Below are positions 1 to 7,641 of a stretch of DNA of 64,000 bases, piece by piece; within the stretch, counting starts at the first letter, position 1; every line of letters begins with the position of its first letter. The stretch is from NCBI GenBank assembly GCA_964402925.1, contig CAYOED010000006.1, positions 12,728-76,727 of the forward strand, in the 5' to 3' direction. This DNA comes from Suilimivivens sp964402925 (GTDB lineage Bacteria > Bacillota > Clostridia > Lachnospirales > Lachnospiraceae). A model generated the notes under the pieces. The model saw only the letters and a list, made by a program, of their open reading frames with translations. It was not told the DNA's origin and did no database searches. Both the position numbers and the translations under genes were made by a program.

Positions 1-359
1 TACTCCATTGGAACAAAGGTAGGATGATGGTCGATACATGCCACTTCATCTCCCACAAAATCCGTAACATTCCCACCGTGCTTCTGTGTGTCCACACATA
101 TGATATAGTCATCCTCTTTCATCTCCTGAAGCAGATCTGCATATGGATATATCTGCATCTGAAATGCATCCAGTAGTTTTGAAGCGCTCAGCTTGTCTAT
201 CCTGCCATCATAGCAAAGTTTTGACTCCACACCATAAGCTTCCAGCAGTTTCTTCAACCCATATGCGGAAGAAATGGCATCCGGGTCTGGAAAGTTATGC
301 GTCTGTATATAAACCCTGTGCCCCTGGCATAGCTTAACAAGTTCCATGAAATCACTCAT
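1..359 (-). CDS. DHH-family phosphoesterase, 3' part cut by window edge
   Basis: The N-terminal 119 or so residues are present; the rest lies before base 1. Motif I (PDPDAISSAYG), motif II (VDTQ) and the signature DHH (IDHHPTF) are visible, which are the metal-binding motifs of the DHH superfamily. Family knowledge suggests a manganese-dependent phosphodiesterase of the NrnA/RecJ type acting on short oligonucleotides or cyclic dinucleotides, but the DHHA1 half that would separate these is missing. The start ATG at 359 is preceded by AGGAGA at 367-372. The superfamily is secure; the substrate is not known. Confidence 0.85.
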   Translation of the reverse strand, partial: MSDFMELVKLCQGHRVYIQTHNFPDPDAISSAYGLKKLLEAYGVESKLCYDGRIDKLSASKLLDAFQMQIYPYADLLQEMKEDDYIICVDTQKHGGNVTDFVGDEVACIDHHPTFVPME

Positions 360-445
360 TTTTATTTCTCCTATCGTATATTCTGCAATAAAAGCAGATT
401 TTCAGAAGAATCTACCAAACTTTTACCGTAATTGTTCCTGTTTGA

Positions 446-474
446 ATCCTATCATAATTTTTCATTTTCTACAA
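446..474 (-). promoter_or_regulatory. Candidate promoter of the DHH gene
   Basis: Read on the minus strand, TTGTAG (474-469) and TAGGAT (451-446) are separated by 17 bases, about 90 bases before the DHH start. The -10 box is a moderate match only. Confidence 0.4.
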
Positions 475-505
475 TCTTCATTTTCTGGAAACATGGCACT
501 ACGCG

Positions 506-2005
506 TTACTCCTCTGCCGGCTGATAATCCCGGCGAATCAACCCAGACATCGGTATCGTCAATGAACCGCTGTCTCCATAACGGATAATCAACTCCTGCT
601 CCGCATCCTTCCATATAAAACCGCTGGAATGATCACAAAAGTCCGACCGCCCCGCTCCAACCAGATAAGTATCTTCATCAAATACATAGATCCATCCCTC
701 ATAATAAGTTCCCTTATTGTACGCTGCCATTTCTTCATCAAAAACTTCCATATACCGAAGCATGTACTTTTTCCCGGTGGTCTTATCCCTTATTTCCTTC
801 TCCCAGATAAAGTCCTCATCATAGATCCTCCAGATATCATCAATCCGCTCTTTGTATTCTTCATACATATACTTATAATCGCAAATCATTTCTCTCTTTC
901 CTTGATCATACCGGACGATTTCCACCTGCACACCCATCTCAGGTGAACCTATATGGTTAAATAGCTTTATCAGTTCATAATCCATCTCACCTTCCCACTG
1001 ATAAGTAAATGCGGATCCACTGATTGCTGAACCATGAGACGTCATATACAGTCTTCTCGTCTCATCGTCCACACTATACGTACAATAATAATCCAATTCT
1101 TCGTCCAGCTTCACAAACACTCTTTTTGAAGGACTAAAAACATAATGACTGGCAGTGCCTCCGTTCGCCCCATAAAAATATCTTACCGTAAGTTCTAAAT
1201 AACCATCTGCATTGAAATCCTCAAATACAAACGGAGATTCATATCCATATGTGGATGTCACCTGCAATTCTTGTATAAGTTCTTCTCCCTTTTCATCATA
1301 AATCTCTACCTGATAAATATAAGGCGTTGACTCGCCTGGTTCACCCCTTCCTATTATTTTTGCCTGAAGCTGAATTTTTTCTCCCCCGCCCAAGTCTCTG
1401 ATATAAAAATAATTGCTTTTAAGGTTATCCAGCAGCATGATATTCCCATCCGTTTCCTGATGCCATAAAAAAAGAGGTTCATAATCATAATCCAACTTAT
1501 GTCTCACAGCACTGTCCAAATTAGGACTCTCATCTGCTTCCTTCTGACTTGCGACCTCGCAATAATATCCCTTCCAAAGGAAAAATCCTCGAACCTCATC
1601 CGGCGTTTCCACCACATAAAAAACCTGATTACATATACCTTCCTTATAATCCCCAAATTTATATTCGCTCAACGGATAACTTATCATCCCACACATATCA
1701 GGATACCTGTCCTGAAAATAAGAAAACGCTTCTTCTCCCGTGGTATATCCCGGATAATCCCCCGCCGGATGCAAAATCACTTCCTGCGCATACGGGAACA
1801 GTTTTTCATAGATTTCAATAGTGTCTTCCATTAACGCCAACACACTATGTATGCCTGTCCTTTCACATATTCTACCCGCACTCCTGAAATACTCTCCCTG
1901 TTTAACCACTGCCGATTCATTCTGGTTAAAACCTGCCATTCCCCAGATTATACCTCCCATGATCAACAACACTCCTAAAAAGATGAAACTCTTTAATCTT
2001 TTCAT
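506..2005 (-). CDS. Unknown membrane-anchored extracellular protein
   Basis: About 499 residues. The first residues (MKRLKSF then a stretch rich in I, L, G and V to about residue 24) look like an uncleaved signal anchor, so most of the protein should lie outside the membrane. Around residues 265-300 there is a segment with VFEDFNADGYLEL followed by aromatic repeats; acidic loops of this kind occur in FG-GAP/VCBS-like beta repeats. I do not recognise a family for the whole protein. An upstream in-frame ATG at 2017 is possible, but the GGAGA lies between the two ATGs, which favours 2005. A 13-codon reading frame starting with GTG behind AAGGAG overlaps this start as ATGA and may couple translation. 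Confidence 0.6.
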   Translation of the reverse strand: MKRLKSFIFLGVLLIMGGIIWGMAGFNQNESAVVKQGEYFRSAGRICERTGIHSVLALMEDTIEIYEKLFPYAQEVILHPAGDYPGYTTGEEAFSYFQDRYPDMCGMISYPLSEYKFGDYKEGICNQVFYVVETPDEVRGFFLWKGYYCEVASQKEADESPNLDSAVRHKLDYDYEPLFLWHQETDGNIMLLDNLKSNYFYIRDLGGGEKIQLQAKIIGRGEPGESTPYIYQVEIYDEKGEELIQELQVTSTYGYESPFVFEDFNADGYLELTVRYFYGANGGTASHYVFSPSKRVFVKLDEELDYYCTYSVDDETRRLYMTSHGSAISGSAFTYQWEGEMDYELIKLFNHIGSPEMGVQVEIVRYDQGKREMICDYKYMYEEYKERIDDIWRIYDEDFIWEKEIRDKTTGKKYMLRYMEVFDEEMAAYNKGTYYEGWIYVFDEDTYLVGAGRSDFCDHSSGFIWKDAEQELIIRYGDSGSLTIPMSGLIRRDYQPAEE

Positions 2006-2065
2006 AACAATCTCCATCTTAATGCCACAAAATCAAATAACACTGCTATTCTACTCCTTCCATGC

Positions 2066-2100
2066 ATCATAATTGCATCCTTTTTGTATCATAATTGCAT
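2066..2100. promoter_or_regulatory. Pair of 13-bp direct repeats, operator-like
   Basis: ATCATAATTGCAT occurs at 2066-2078 and again exactly at 2088-2100, a 22-base period, or about two helical turns. It lies 60-95 bases upstream of the unknown anchored gene and next to the palindromic element. The spacing resembles sites for response regulators that bind direct repeats; no regulator can be named. Confidence 0.4.
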
Positions 2101-2110
2101 AATACGGTCT

Positions 2111-2448
2111 GACCCAATGTCATTTATAGAAGGGACCGCAGCTGCGGGGCAGATATCTCACTTCATCTGGCTGGACAAAAGTCTATGGCGGAGCCTTATG
2201 GAAAGCGATTAGAAGGACTTAACAGCCCATCCATTGCCCAGCAATCGACGGACAGGACGTCCGTCGAAGGCGTAACTTGACCCATGGATGGGTCAATACG
2301 CCGTTTGCGTCCGGTGCCAATTTCTGAACAAGGGCTGTTTAGTCCTTCTTATCGCTGTACATAGGATTCGCCATAGACTTTTGTCCAGCCAGATGAAGCG
2401 GGATATCTGCCCAGCGGCTGTGGTCCCTTCTATAAATGACATTGGGTC
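2111..2448 (+). repeat. Palindromic element copy A (family 1)
   Basis: An 80-base left arm beginning GACCCAATGTCATTTATAG is complementary to the right end of the element with five differences, three of which would still pair as G-U in RNA. Inside come a second pairing layer (AGAAGGACTTAACAGCCC with GGGCTGTTTAGTCCTTCT), then two small hairpins: 2245-2267 (TCGACGGAC/GTCCGTCGA, loop AGGAC) and 2269-2302 (GGCGTA..TTGACCCAT/ATGGGTCAA..TACGCC). The element starts 12 bases after the stop codon of the neighbouring permease gene. Three more copies lie at 47.6, 48.1 and 56.1 kb. It fills most of the 454-base gap between two genes. Confidence 0.9.
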
Positions 2449-2459
2449 CAATCTCAACC

Positions 2460-4568
2460 TTACTCTATCACCTCCAATTGTCTGCACATACTTTTTATTG
2501 TATGGCGGTAAACTAGGTAGTACACTCCCGCAAGTGCAATCAGTATAAAGAAGCACACCGCCATTCCCCCAATCTCGCTGCCCGTCCATTTTCCGTCATT
2601 TCCAAACATGAGCAGCGCATAAAGCAGATACATAATACTCATCCCCACCATAGAAGGAATCTTGAACACCGGTTCTGCCTGCCCCTTGATTTCTCTGATC
2701 AAGAAAGCCGGCGAAGCGCCAAGTTTTTTTAAATCATCAAAGACATAGCGGTTGTTGAGGGCAATGGTCATACAGCGCGTATAAGTGATAATCATTGCTG
2801 CCAGAGAACAGATGATGGCGATGAACAAAAACATCATAAAATACACTGAAAAGGTTCTTAGAAAATCCATCTGATCCAGCATCCGGCTTTTAGGCATATA
2901 AGTCCAGTACATCCGAAAATCACTTTCATCCGGTCTTGAAAAACTAATTTTTGTCATTCTATCTGTATCTCCCCAATAGACCTCCCCCTGCTGTTCTTTG
3001 TAATACTTTGTCACCCTGTCATAATATACTGGCAGCTCACACTCCGGACCAAAAGCAGAAACCAATGTATAGAAGAAGTCTTCCGCAAATGCATAGCTAT
3101 CCTCTCCGTCTATGTTGAAGAATGCAGTGCAGCCCATCCAATCGGGAGTAAGTCCCTGTGCAATGCTTTCATAATCTGTATTATTAAGCACATAATACCC
3201 TATCTGATCCACCAGAAAACCATAATGGACATATCCCGCAAAGGTTACAGGAAGGCTTTCAAAAGTAACCATATTAGTGAGATCAGCAGCACCCGAATTT
3301 AAATAGTACAATCCTGTCTCATCCGCATTGGAAACAGCAAGGTAACTCCCCTGTTCCACTGAAATTTCTTCTCCGGTAAGCATTTCATAAGAATCTTCAG
3401 AAAGAAATCTACCCTCTTCCAAAAGAGGAACATACTCATAGTGAAAGTTCCTGCCTTCATCTTCTACCTCTGTAGTGCCGCCCATTGCAAGCGACAGATA
3501 GGGCACATTTTTAAAGTCCATAATTTTAAGATTGTACTTTGCAGCAAGAGCGGAGACCTCTTTCTCTCCCGGAACCGTCTGATCCGCACGGTAAAGGTAA
3601 TAAAAATCATAAGGACGCTCCTTGATTTCCATTATTCTTCCCACCCCCATCATAGGAAGATAAAAAATAGCAAAGACACCTCCTGCAATCAGCACCGTGC
3701 TTACAAGCAGATTATTTACGGTTTGCTTTCCCTGAAACTTCATCATACTTCTGGCAATCAGATTTTTGTATGACTGCTTTCTGTGAAAGTTCCAGCCATG
3801 CACCACCGTATGAAGCATGATCATATAAAGACCAAGAAAACACGGGGCATAGAAAAGATTGATCCACTCGGGAGAGTAAGCACTGAAAAGCGCTTGATAA
3901 ACTATGGGGGCTGTGTAACCTAAAACAGAGCCTGTAAATACCATTAAAATTCCCACCGGACCACACCAGGTTCCCAACTCTCTCACAGGCTCATTTCTGT
4001 GCTCCTCATGCATTACTTCCATAATATTTGTCCGTCTCAGATACCGGTAAGCGTTCACACAAGAAAATGCCACTACAATTAAAAAAAGCAGCGCCGACAA
4101 ATACAGACATTTAAAATCAAGCCTCAGTGCCATCTGTGTACTGTCCGTAATGAAAAGGCGAAAGCCGTTCCATAAAATCCAGACAAAAGGAAAACCTGCC
4201 AAAATGCCTGCAAAGGAAGATACGGAGCTTAAGAAAAGCACCTCCCGAAGCAGCCCGGGAAGAAGACGGCGGCCAGAAGCGCCAAGTGCCATAAGTGTTC
4301 CCAGCTGTTTTGCCTTCTTCCTAAAGAAAAGCCCGGAAGCATAAATTGTAAATACCACACATCCAAATAATGCCAGCACAAAAATAGCAACCATCTGTTT
4401 ACGACTGTCTCCCCCTTCCGGCAGCACCAAAAGCACGGTAGGCGAAAACATCATAGCAGAATAGGCAGTGATTAATAACAAAGAGACAAAATTACAGAAC
4501 AGATAAAGCCCTGCCTGCTTCCTGTCCGCTTTTTGTAGTTTTTTCTCCAGACTTTTCAAGGTCATCAT
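2460..4568 (-). CDS. FtsX/BceB-type ABC transporter permease
   Basis: About 702 residues with an N-terminal membrane segment, three further helices around residues 50-180, a long extracellular region near 300-530 and three C-terminal helices. This is the BceB/VexF layout of peptide-sensing or lipid-extracting transporters. The start is the ATGATG at 4568, preceded by AGGAGG at good spacing; the longer frame to 4607 would run into the upstream gene. One base separates it from the stop of the ATPase gene, so the two are translated together. Family knowledge links such pairs to export or detoxification of antimicrobial peptides and to co-located kinases; the substrate is not visible. Confidence 0.85.
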   Translation of the reverse strand: MMTLKSLEKKLQKADRKQAGLYLFCNFVSLLLITAYSAMMFSPTVLLVLPEGGDSRKQMVAIFVLALFGCVVFTIYASGLFFRKKAKQLGTLMALGASGRRLLPGLLREVLFLSSVSSFAGILAGFPFVWILWNGFRLFITDSTQMALRLDFKCLYLSALLFLIVVAFSCVNAYRYLRRTNIMEVMHEEHRNEPVRELGTWCGPVGILMVFTGSVLGYTAPIVYQALFSAYSPEWINLFYAPCFLGLYMIMLHTVVHGWNFHRKQSYKNLIARSMMKFQGKQTVNNLLVSTVLIAGGVFAIFYLPMMGVGRIMEIKERPYDFYYLYRADQTVPGEKEVSALAAKYNLKIMDFKNVPYLSLAMGGTTEVEDEGRNFHYEYVPLLEEGRFLSEDSYEMLTGEEISVEQGSYLAVSNADETGLYYLNSGAADLTNMVTFESLPVTFAGYVHYGFLVDQIGYYVLNNTDYESIAQGLTPDWMGCTAFFNIDGEDSYAFAEDFFYTLVSAFGPECELPVYYDRVTKYYKEQQGEVYWGDTDRMTKISFSRPDESDFRMYWTYMPKSRMLDQMDFLRTFSVYFMMFLFIAIICSLAAMIITYTRCMTIALNNRYVFDDLKKLGASPAFLIREIKGQAEPVFKIPSMVGMSIMYLLYALLMFGNDGKWTGSEIGGMAVCFFILIALAGVYYLVYRHTIKSMCRQLEVIE

Positions 4569-4569
4569 T

Positions 4570-5361
4570 TCACATCCCTCCTGCAATCTCTTGATCTGAT
4601 GCAACATCCATACTGCTCATTTTCCGGATAGCGTCAAGCAGACGATCCTGGAACTTAACTCTTTTTTCTTCCCTATGCCCCGGCGATGCCTTCAACGTGT
4701 CATAGACCACGCCGTCCTTAAGGAGAATGACCCTGTCACAAAAAGAAGCGGCAAAGCTGTCATGTGTCACCATGAATATAGAAGCACCCAATTTATTTCT
4801 GGCACTTTCAAAAGACTCAATGACCGCCCGGCTGGACTTGCTGTCCAGATTACCGGTAGGCTCGTCCGCAAGGATAAGAAGGGGCTGGTTAATCAGGCTC
4901 CTGGCTACCGCCGTTCTCTGTCTCTCTCCGCAGGAAACATCTACCGGATATTTTCCCGCAATATGGTCAATTCCGAAAAGAGACAATAACTGATCCGCAA
5001 GTTTTTCCGCTTCCCGGTCCACTTTACCCTGAATGATTCTGGGAACCAGAATATTCTCCCTTATCGTCAATCCGTCGAGAAGCATGAAATCCTGGAATAC
5101 AAAGCCAAGTTTTTCATTACGTATCTTTGCCAGAGCATTTTCATCAAGTCCTTTCAGCTCCTTTCCCCCTAAGGTGATGGTTCCCTGTTCAAAGGGAATA
5201 TAGCAGGAAATGCAGTTGAGCAGCGTGCTCTTGCCGGACCCGGAAGGTCCCATAACTGCTACAAATTCCTGATTTGCGACGGACAAGTCAATTCCCTTAA
5301 GTACAGAATAAGACTTACTTCCGCTTTGATAAGATTTGTGAAGATTTTTTACATATAACAT
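4570..5361 (-). CDS. ABC transporter ATP-binding protein, BceA/MacB-like
   Basis: 263 residues. Walker A GPSGSGKST is at about 38-46, Walker B with D-loop is LLILADEPTGNLDS, and the switch histidine is in MVTHDSF. The signature reads VSCGERQR instead of the usual LSGGQ, as seen in some BceA-type ATPases. The start ATG at 5361 has AGAGG upstream; the frame open to 5433 is probably not translated because it covers the promoter. It powers the adjacent permease. The gene is divergent from the LytTR/GHKL pair, the usual sign that the pair controls the transporter. Confidence 0.88.
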   Translation of the reverse strand: MLYVKNLHKSYQSGSKSYSVLKGIDLSVANQEFVAVMGPSGSGKSTLLNCISCYIPFEQGTITLGGKELKGLDENALAKIRNEKLGFVFQDFMLLDGLTIRENILVPRIIQGKVDREAEKLADQLLSLFGIDHIAGKYPVDVSCGERQRTAVARSLINQPLLILADEPTGNLDSKSSRAVIESFESARNKLGASIFMVTHDSFAASFCDRVILLKDGVVYDTLKASPGHREEKRVKFQDRLLDAIRKMSSMDVASDQEIAGGM

Positions 5362-5392
5362 AGCGCACCTCTCTATCAATGAATTTAGTGTC

Positions 5393-5398
5393 AGTATA
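5393..5398 (-). promoter_or_regulatory. Candidate -10 of the BceAB-like operon
   Basis: TATACT on the minus strand lies 31 bases before the ATPase start. No good -35 is found 16-18 bases away, which would fit a promoter needing an activator such as the neighbouring LytTR regulator. Confidence 0.4.
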
Positions 5399-5457
5399 TC
5401 AGAAAATAAAATCCACAAAATTCGGGATGTCATTTTAAGCAGCCCTCACGTAATCTT

Positions 5458-5491
5458 TGGAAAGTCGCTGCAAAACATGGAAAGTTTTGCA
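5458..5491. promoter_or_regulatory. Repeats between transporter and two-component genes, likely LytTR site
   Basis: TGGAAAGT occurs at 5458-5465 and 5478-5485, a 20-base period; LytTR proteins usually bind two short direct repeats about two turns apart. The second repeat overlaps a dyad, TGCAAAAC (5469-5476) with GTTTTGCA (5484-5491). A further repeat, GTAATCTTT, flanks the site at 5450 and 5500. The site is about 60 bases from each of the two outward promoters. Confidence 0.5.
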
Positions 5492-5543
5492 GGAATTTTG
5501 TAATCTTTAGCACGGGAAAAGTTCTTTGTCTGAAAGGGCAGGA

Positions 5544-5572
5544 TTGTTTGAAGGGGAAAATGATGGTAAGAT
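5544..5572 (+). promoter_or_regulatory. Promoter of the LytTR/GHKL two-component operon
   Basis: TTGTTT (5544-5549), 17 bases, TAAGAT (5567-5572), 54 bases before the response regulator start, which itself has AGGGGG as ribosome binding site. Confidence 0.6.
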
Positions 5573-5626
5573 ATTCTTATTAACGCAGTATGCCAGACGT
5601 GGTCTGCGATATTTAGGGGGATAAAA

Positions 5627-6355
5627 ATGCTTCGTATCGGAATATGTGATGATCAGACACAGGCACGTGATGCCCTGCGCTTCGGGCTGGAAAAAGTTCT
5701 GCGGGAAGAATCAGAACAGATTGTTTATGAATTCTCCACAGGTGCAAGTGCGGTGCGCTGGCTGAAAAAACATCCCGGGGAAATCGATCTGCTCTTTCTC
5801 GATGTGGAGATGGAAGGGATGAACGGAATGGAAGCCGCAGCACAAATCCGGGAATTTAACAAGGAAATATGTCTTGTGTTCGTGACAGGATATACAGATT
5901 ATGTGTTCGATGGTTATAAGGTGAATGCCCTTGATTACGTCATAAAGCCTGCCACCGCCGAAAGACTCTTGGACGTTTTAAAGCGGGTACGGGAACAGAT
6001 CTCTGACGGGCATGATAAAACCTTTTCTTTTAAAAATCCGGAGGGGACCTATCGCCTTCCCCTGTCTGATATCTCCTATTTTTACAGTGACAAAAGAAAA
6101 GTAAATGTGGTCTGTACAAGCAGCGGGGAAGCCCATACCTACTCCTTTTATGGAAAACTGGATGAAGTAGCGGAACAACTCTGCGGCGCTTTTGTGCGGA
6201 TTCATCAACGCTATCTGGTAAACCCGGTGCACGTAATGCGCATCGGCGGCGAAAACATCACCATAGATGGAGTCTGCCTTCCTATGAGCAGAGCGCTGAA
6301 AGAGGAGGCATCTGTTAAACTTGCCAAATCTATGCTGGAAGGAGAGGGACTATGA
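5627..6355 (+). CDS. LytTR-family response regulator (AgrA/VirR-like)
   Basis: 242 residues. The receiver domain covers about 1-120 with acidic residues in GICDDQ, the phosphoacceptor D59 in LLFLDVEMEGMNG and the conserved lysine in DYVIKPA. The C-terminal half (about 140-240) is a LytTR DNA-binding domain (SDISYFYSDKRKV ... FVRIHQRYLVNP). It shares ATGA with the kinase gene. By family and position it should take phosphate from that kinase and bind the repeats at 5458-5491 to control the divergent ABC transporter; that last point is inferred. Confidence 0.93.
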   Translation: MLRIGICDDQTQARDALRFGLEKVLREESEQIVYEFSTGASAVRWLKKHPGEIDLLFLDVEMEGMNGMEAAAQIREFNKEICLVFVTGYTDYVFDGYKVNALDYVIKPATAERLLDVLKRVREQISDGHDKTFSFKNPEGTYRLPLSDISYFYSDKRKVNVVCTSSGEAHTYSFYGKLDEVAEQLCGAFVRIHQRYLVNPVHVMRIGGENITIDGVCLPMSRALKEEASVKLAKSMLEGEGL

Positions 6356-7626
6356 GAATTTGGGAGTATATAAAAGGACTGCCTTCAGGCGCACTAGGTC
6401 TGATTGCGGCAGTCTTTATTTATCTATCCTTATCCAGACTGATACGGATAAAAGAAAAATGGTGGTCCAGAGGGCTTCTGTTTGTTGGATGCTGGATAAC
6501 CAGCTTTACCATCATTTATATTGGCGACTGGTTCAATCTGCCCTGCGCCATGGCATTTTTTCTGCTTGCCATGTGGATGACCTGTGAAGGATCCGGGCTC
6601 AAAAAAGTTACGCTGGGGCTGATGTTTGCCAGCACGATTTTTGCCTTTAACGGCTTATATGATAACTGCATTGGATTCGCCGCTCATTACAGCCAACACG
6701 ATTCCTTTTATGATAATATGTATCTGGTTGGGCGGCTTATTTTTGCAGTATTTTTATATCTATCCATCCGGTTCCGAAAAACAGAATCCAATTTCGAACT
6801 TTCAGTTCCTTTATGGCGGCTGATGCTTTCACTCTCCCTCCCCCCGTTAGGAATCATGCTTTCCCTGATCCTGCTTCGAAGTCCCTGCCAGACGCTTGGA
6901 GCAACCGTCATTGCGGACGCGGCTTTATTTCTGGTAGTCATGCTGTCTTTTGCAGGACTTCTGCGCGCTCTGAGCGTTCTCGAAAGGCAACAGCGTTTAG
7001 AATGGGAAAGCGCGCTTGCTCTCCAGAATCAAAGCTACTATGAAGCCATGGAGGCACAGCAGTTTGAAGTCCGAAGGTTGCGGCACGACATGACCAACCA
7101 TCTTCAGGCACTGCTGGCACTGCCGGAACAACAGAAAAATGACTATATTATGGGTATGCTGGATAATCCTGCTTTCGTACAGACTCTTTCCTGGTGCGGC
7201 GATCCGACCATCAATGCTGTACTTACTGTGAAAGAAAATCTCATACGGCAAAAGGGCATCCATTTTTCTGTAAAGATAGATATTCCCCATGCACTTCCCT
7301 TTGAAAAAGCCGATATCTGTGCAATTTTTGCCAATGCACTGGACAATGCGGTGGAAAATTGCATAAAACTTGATGAACCTCTGCGAAAAATACATCTGGA
7401 AGCAAAGATGGGAAAAGGCATTCTTGCTGTCAAAATTGAAAACACCTGCCCGGGCGCCTCTGTATCAAAAGGGCAGCTTCCAAAAACAACGAAAAAAGAT
7501 ACCAAAAACCATGGTATCGGCTTAAGAAGCATTCAAAAAACCGTAAATAAATATAACGGGAGTATAGAAATAAAACAGGAGAAGCAAAGCTTCATCCTGT
7601 TTTTGTACCTGCCAATGGAAATATAA
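6352..7626 (+). CDS. GHKL sensor histidine kinase (AgrC-like)
   Basis: 424 residues. About six membrane helices occupy residues 10-215, with hardly any extracellular loop, so it may sense signals in the membrane or through the transporter. The H box is RRLRHDMTNHLQAL with H245, followed by a GHKL ATPase domain with N box NALDNAVENC and G box HGIGLRSI. The start overlaps the response regulator stop. Membrane kinases with little sensor loop are typical partners of Bce-type transporters. Confidence 0.92.
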   Translation: MRIWEYIKGLPSGALGLIAAVFIYLSLSRLIRIKEKWWSRGLLFVGCWITSFTIIYIGDWFNLPCAMAFFLLAMWMTCEGSGLKKVTLGLMFASTIFAFNGLYDNCIGFAAHYSQHDSFYDNMYLVGRLIFAVFLYLSIRFRKTESNFELSVPLWRLMLSLSLPPLGIMLSLILLRSPCQTLGATVIADAALFLVVMLSFAGLLRALSVLERQQRLEWESALALQNQSYYEAMEAQQFEVRRLRHDMTNHLQALLALPEQQKNDYIMGMLDNPAFVQTLSWCGDPTINAVLTVKENLIRQKGIHFSVKIDIPHALPFEKADICAIFANALDNAVENCIKLDEPLRKIHLEAKMGKGILAVKIENTCPGASVSKGQLPKTTKKDTKNHGIGLRSIQKTVNKYNGSIEIKQEKQSFILFLYLPMEI

Positions 7627-7641
7627 TCTGTTTTAACCTCT

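Noticed and set aside
2111..2448. Palindromic copies as simple transcription terminators
   Set aside because: They are far too long, lack T runs at the stem end, and keep a conserved branched core; terminators do not need this.
2288..2589. Open frames on both strands across palindromic copy A
   Set aside because: They follow the self-complementary element and the end of the permease gene; codon content is not gene-like and no ribosome binding site is present.
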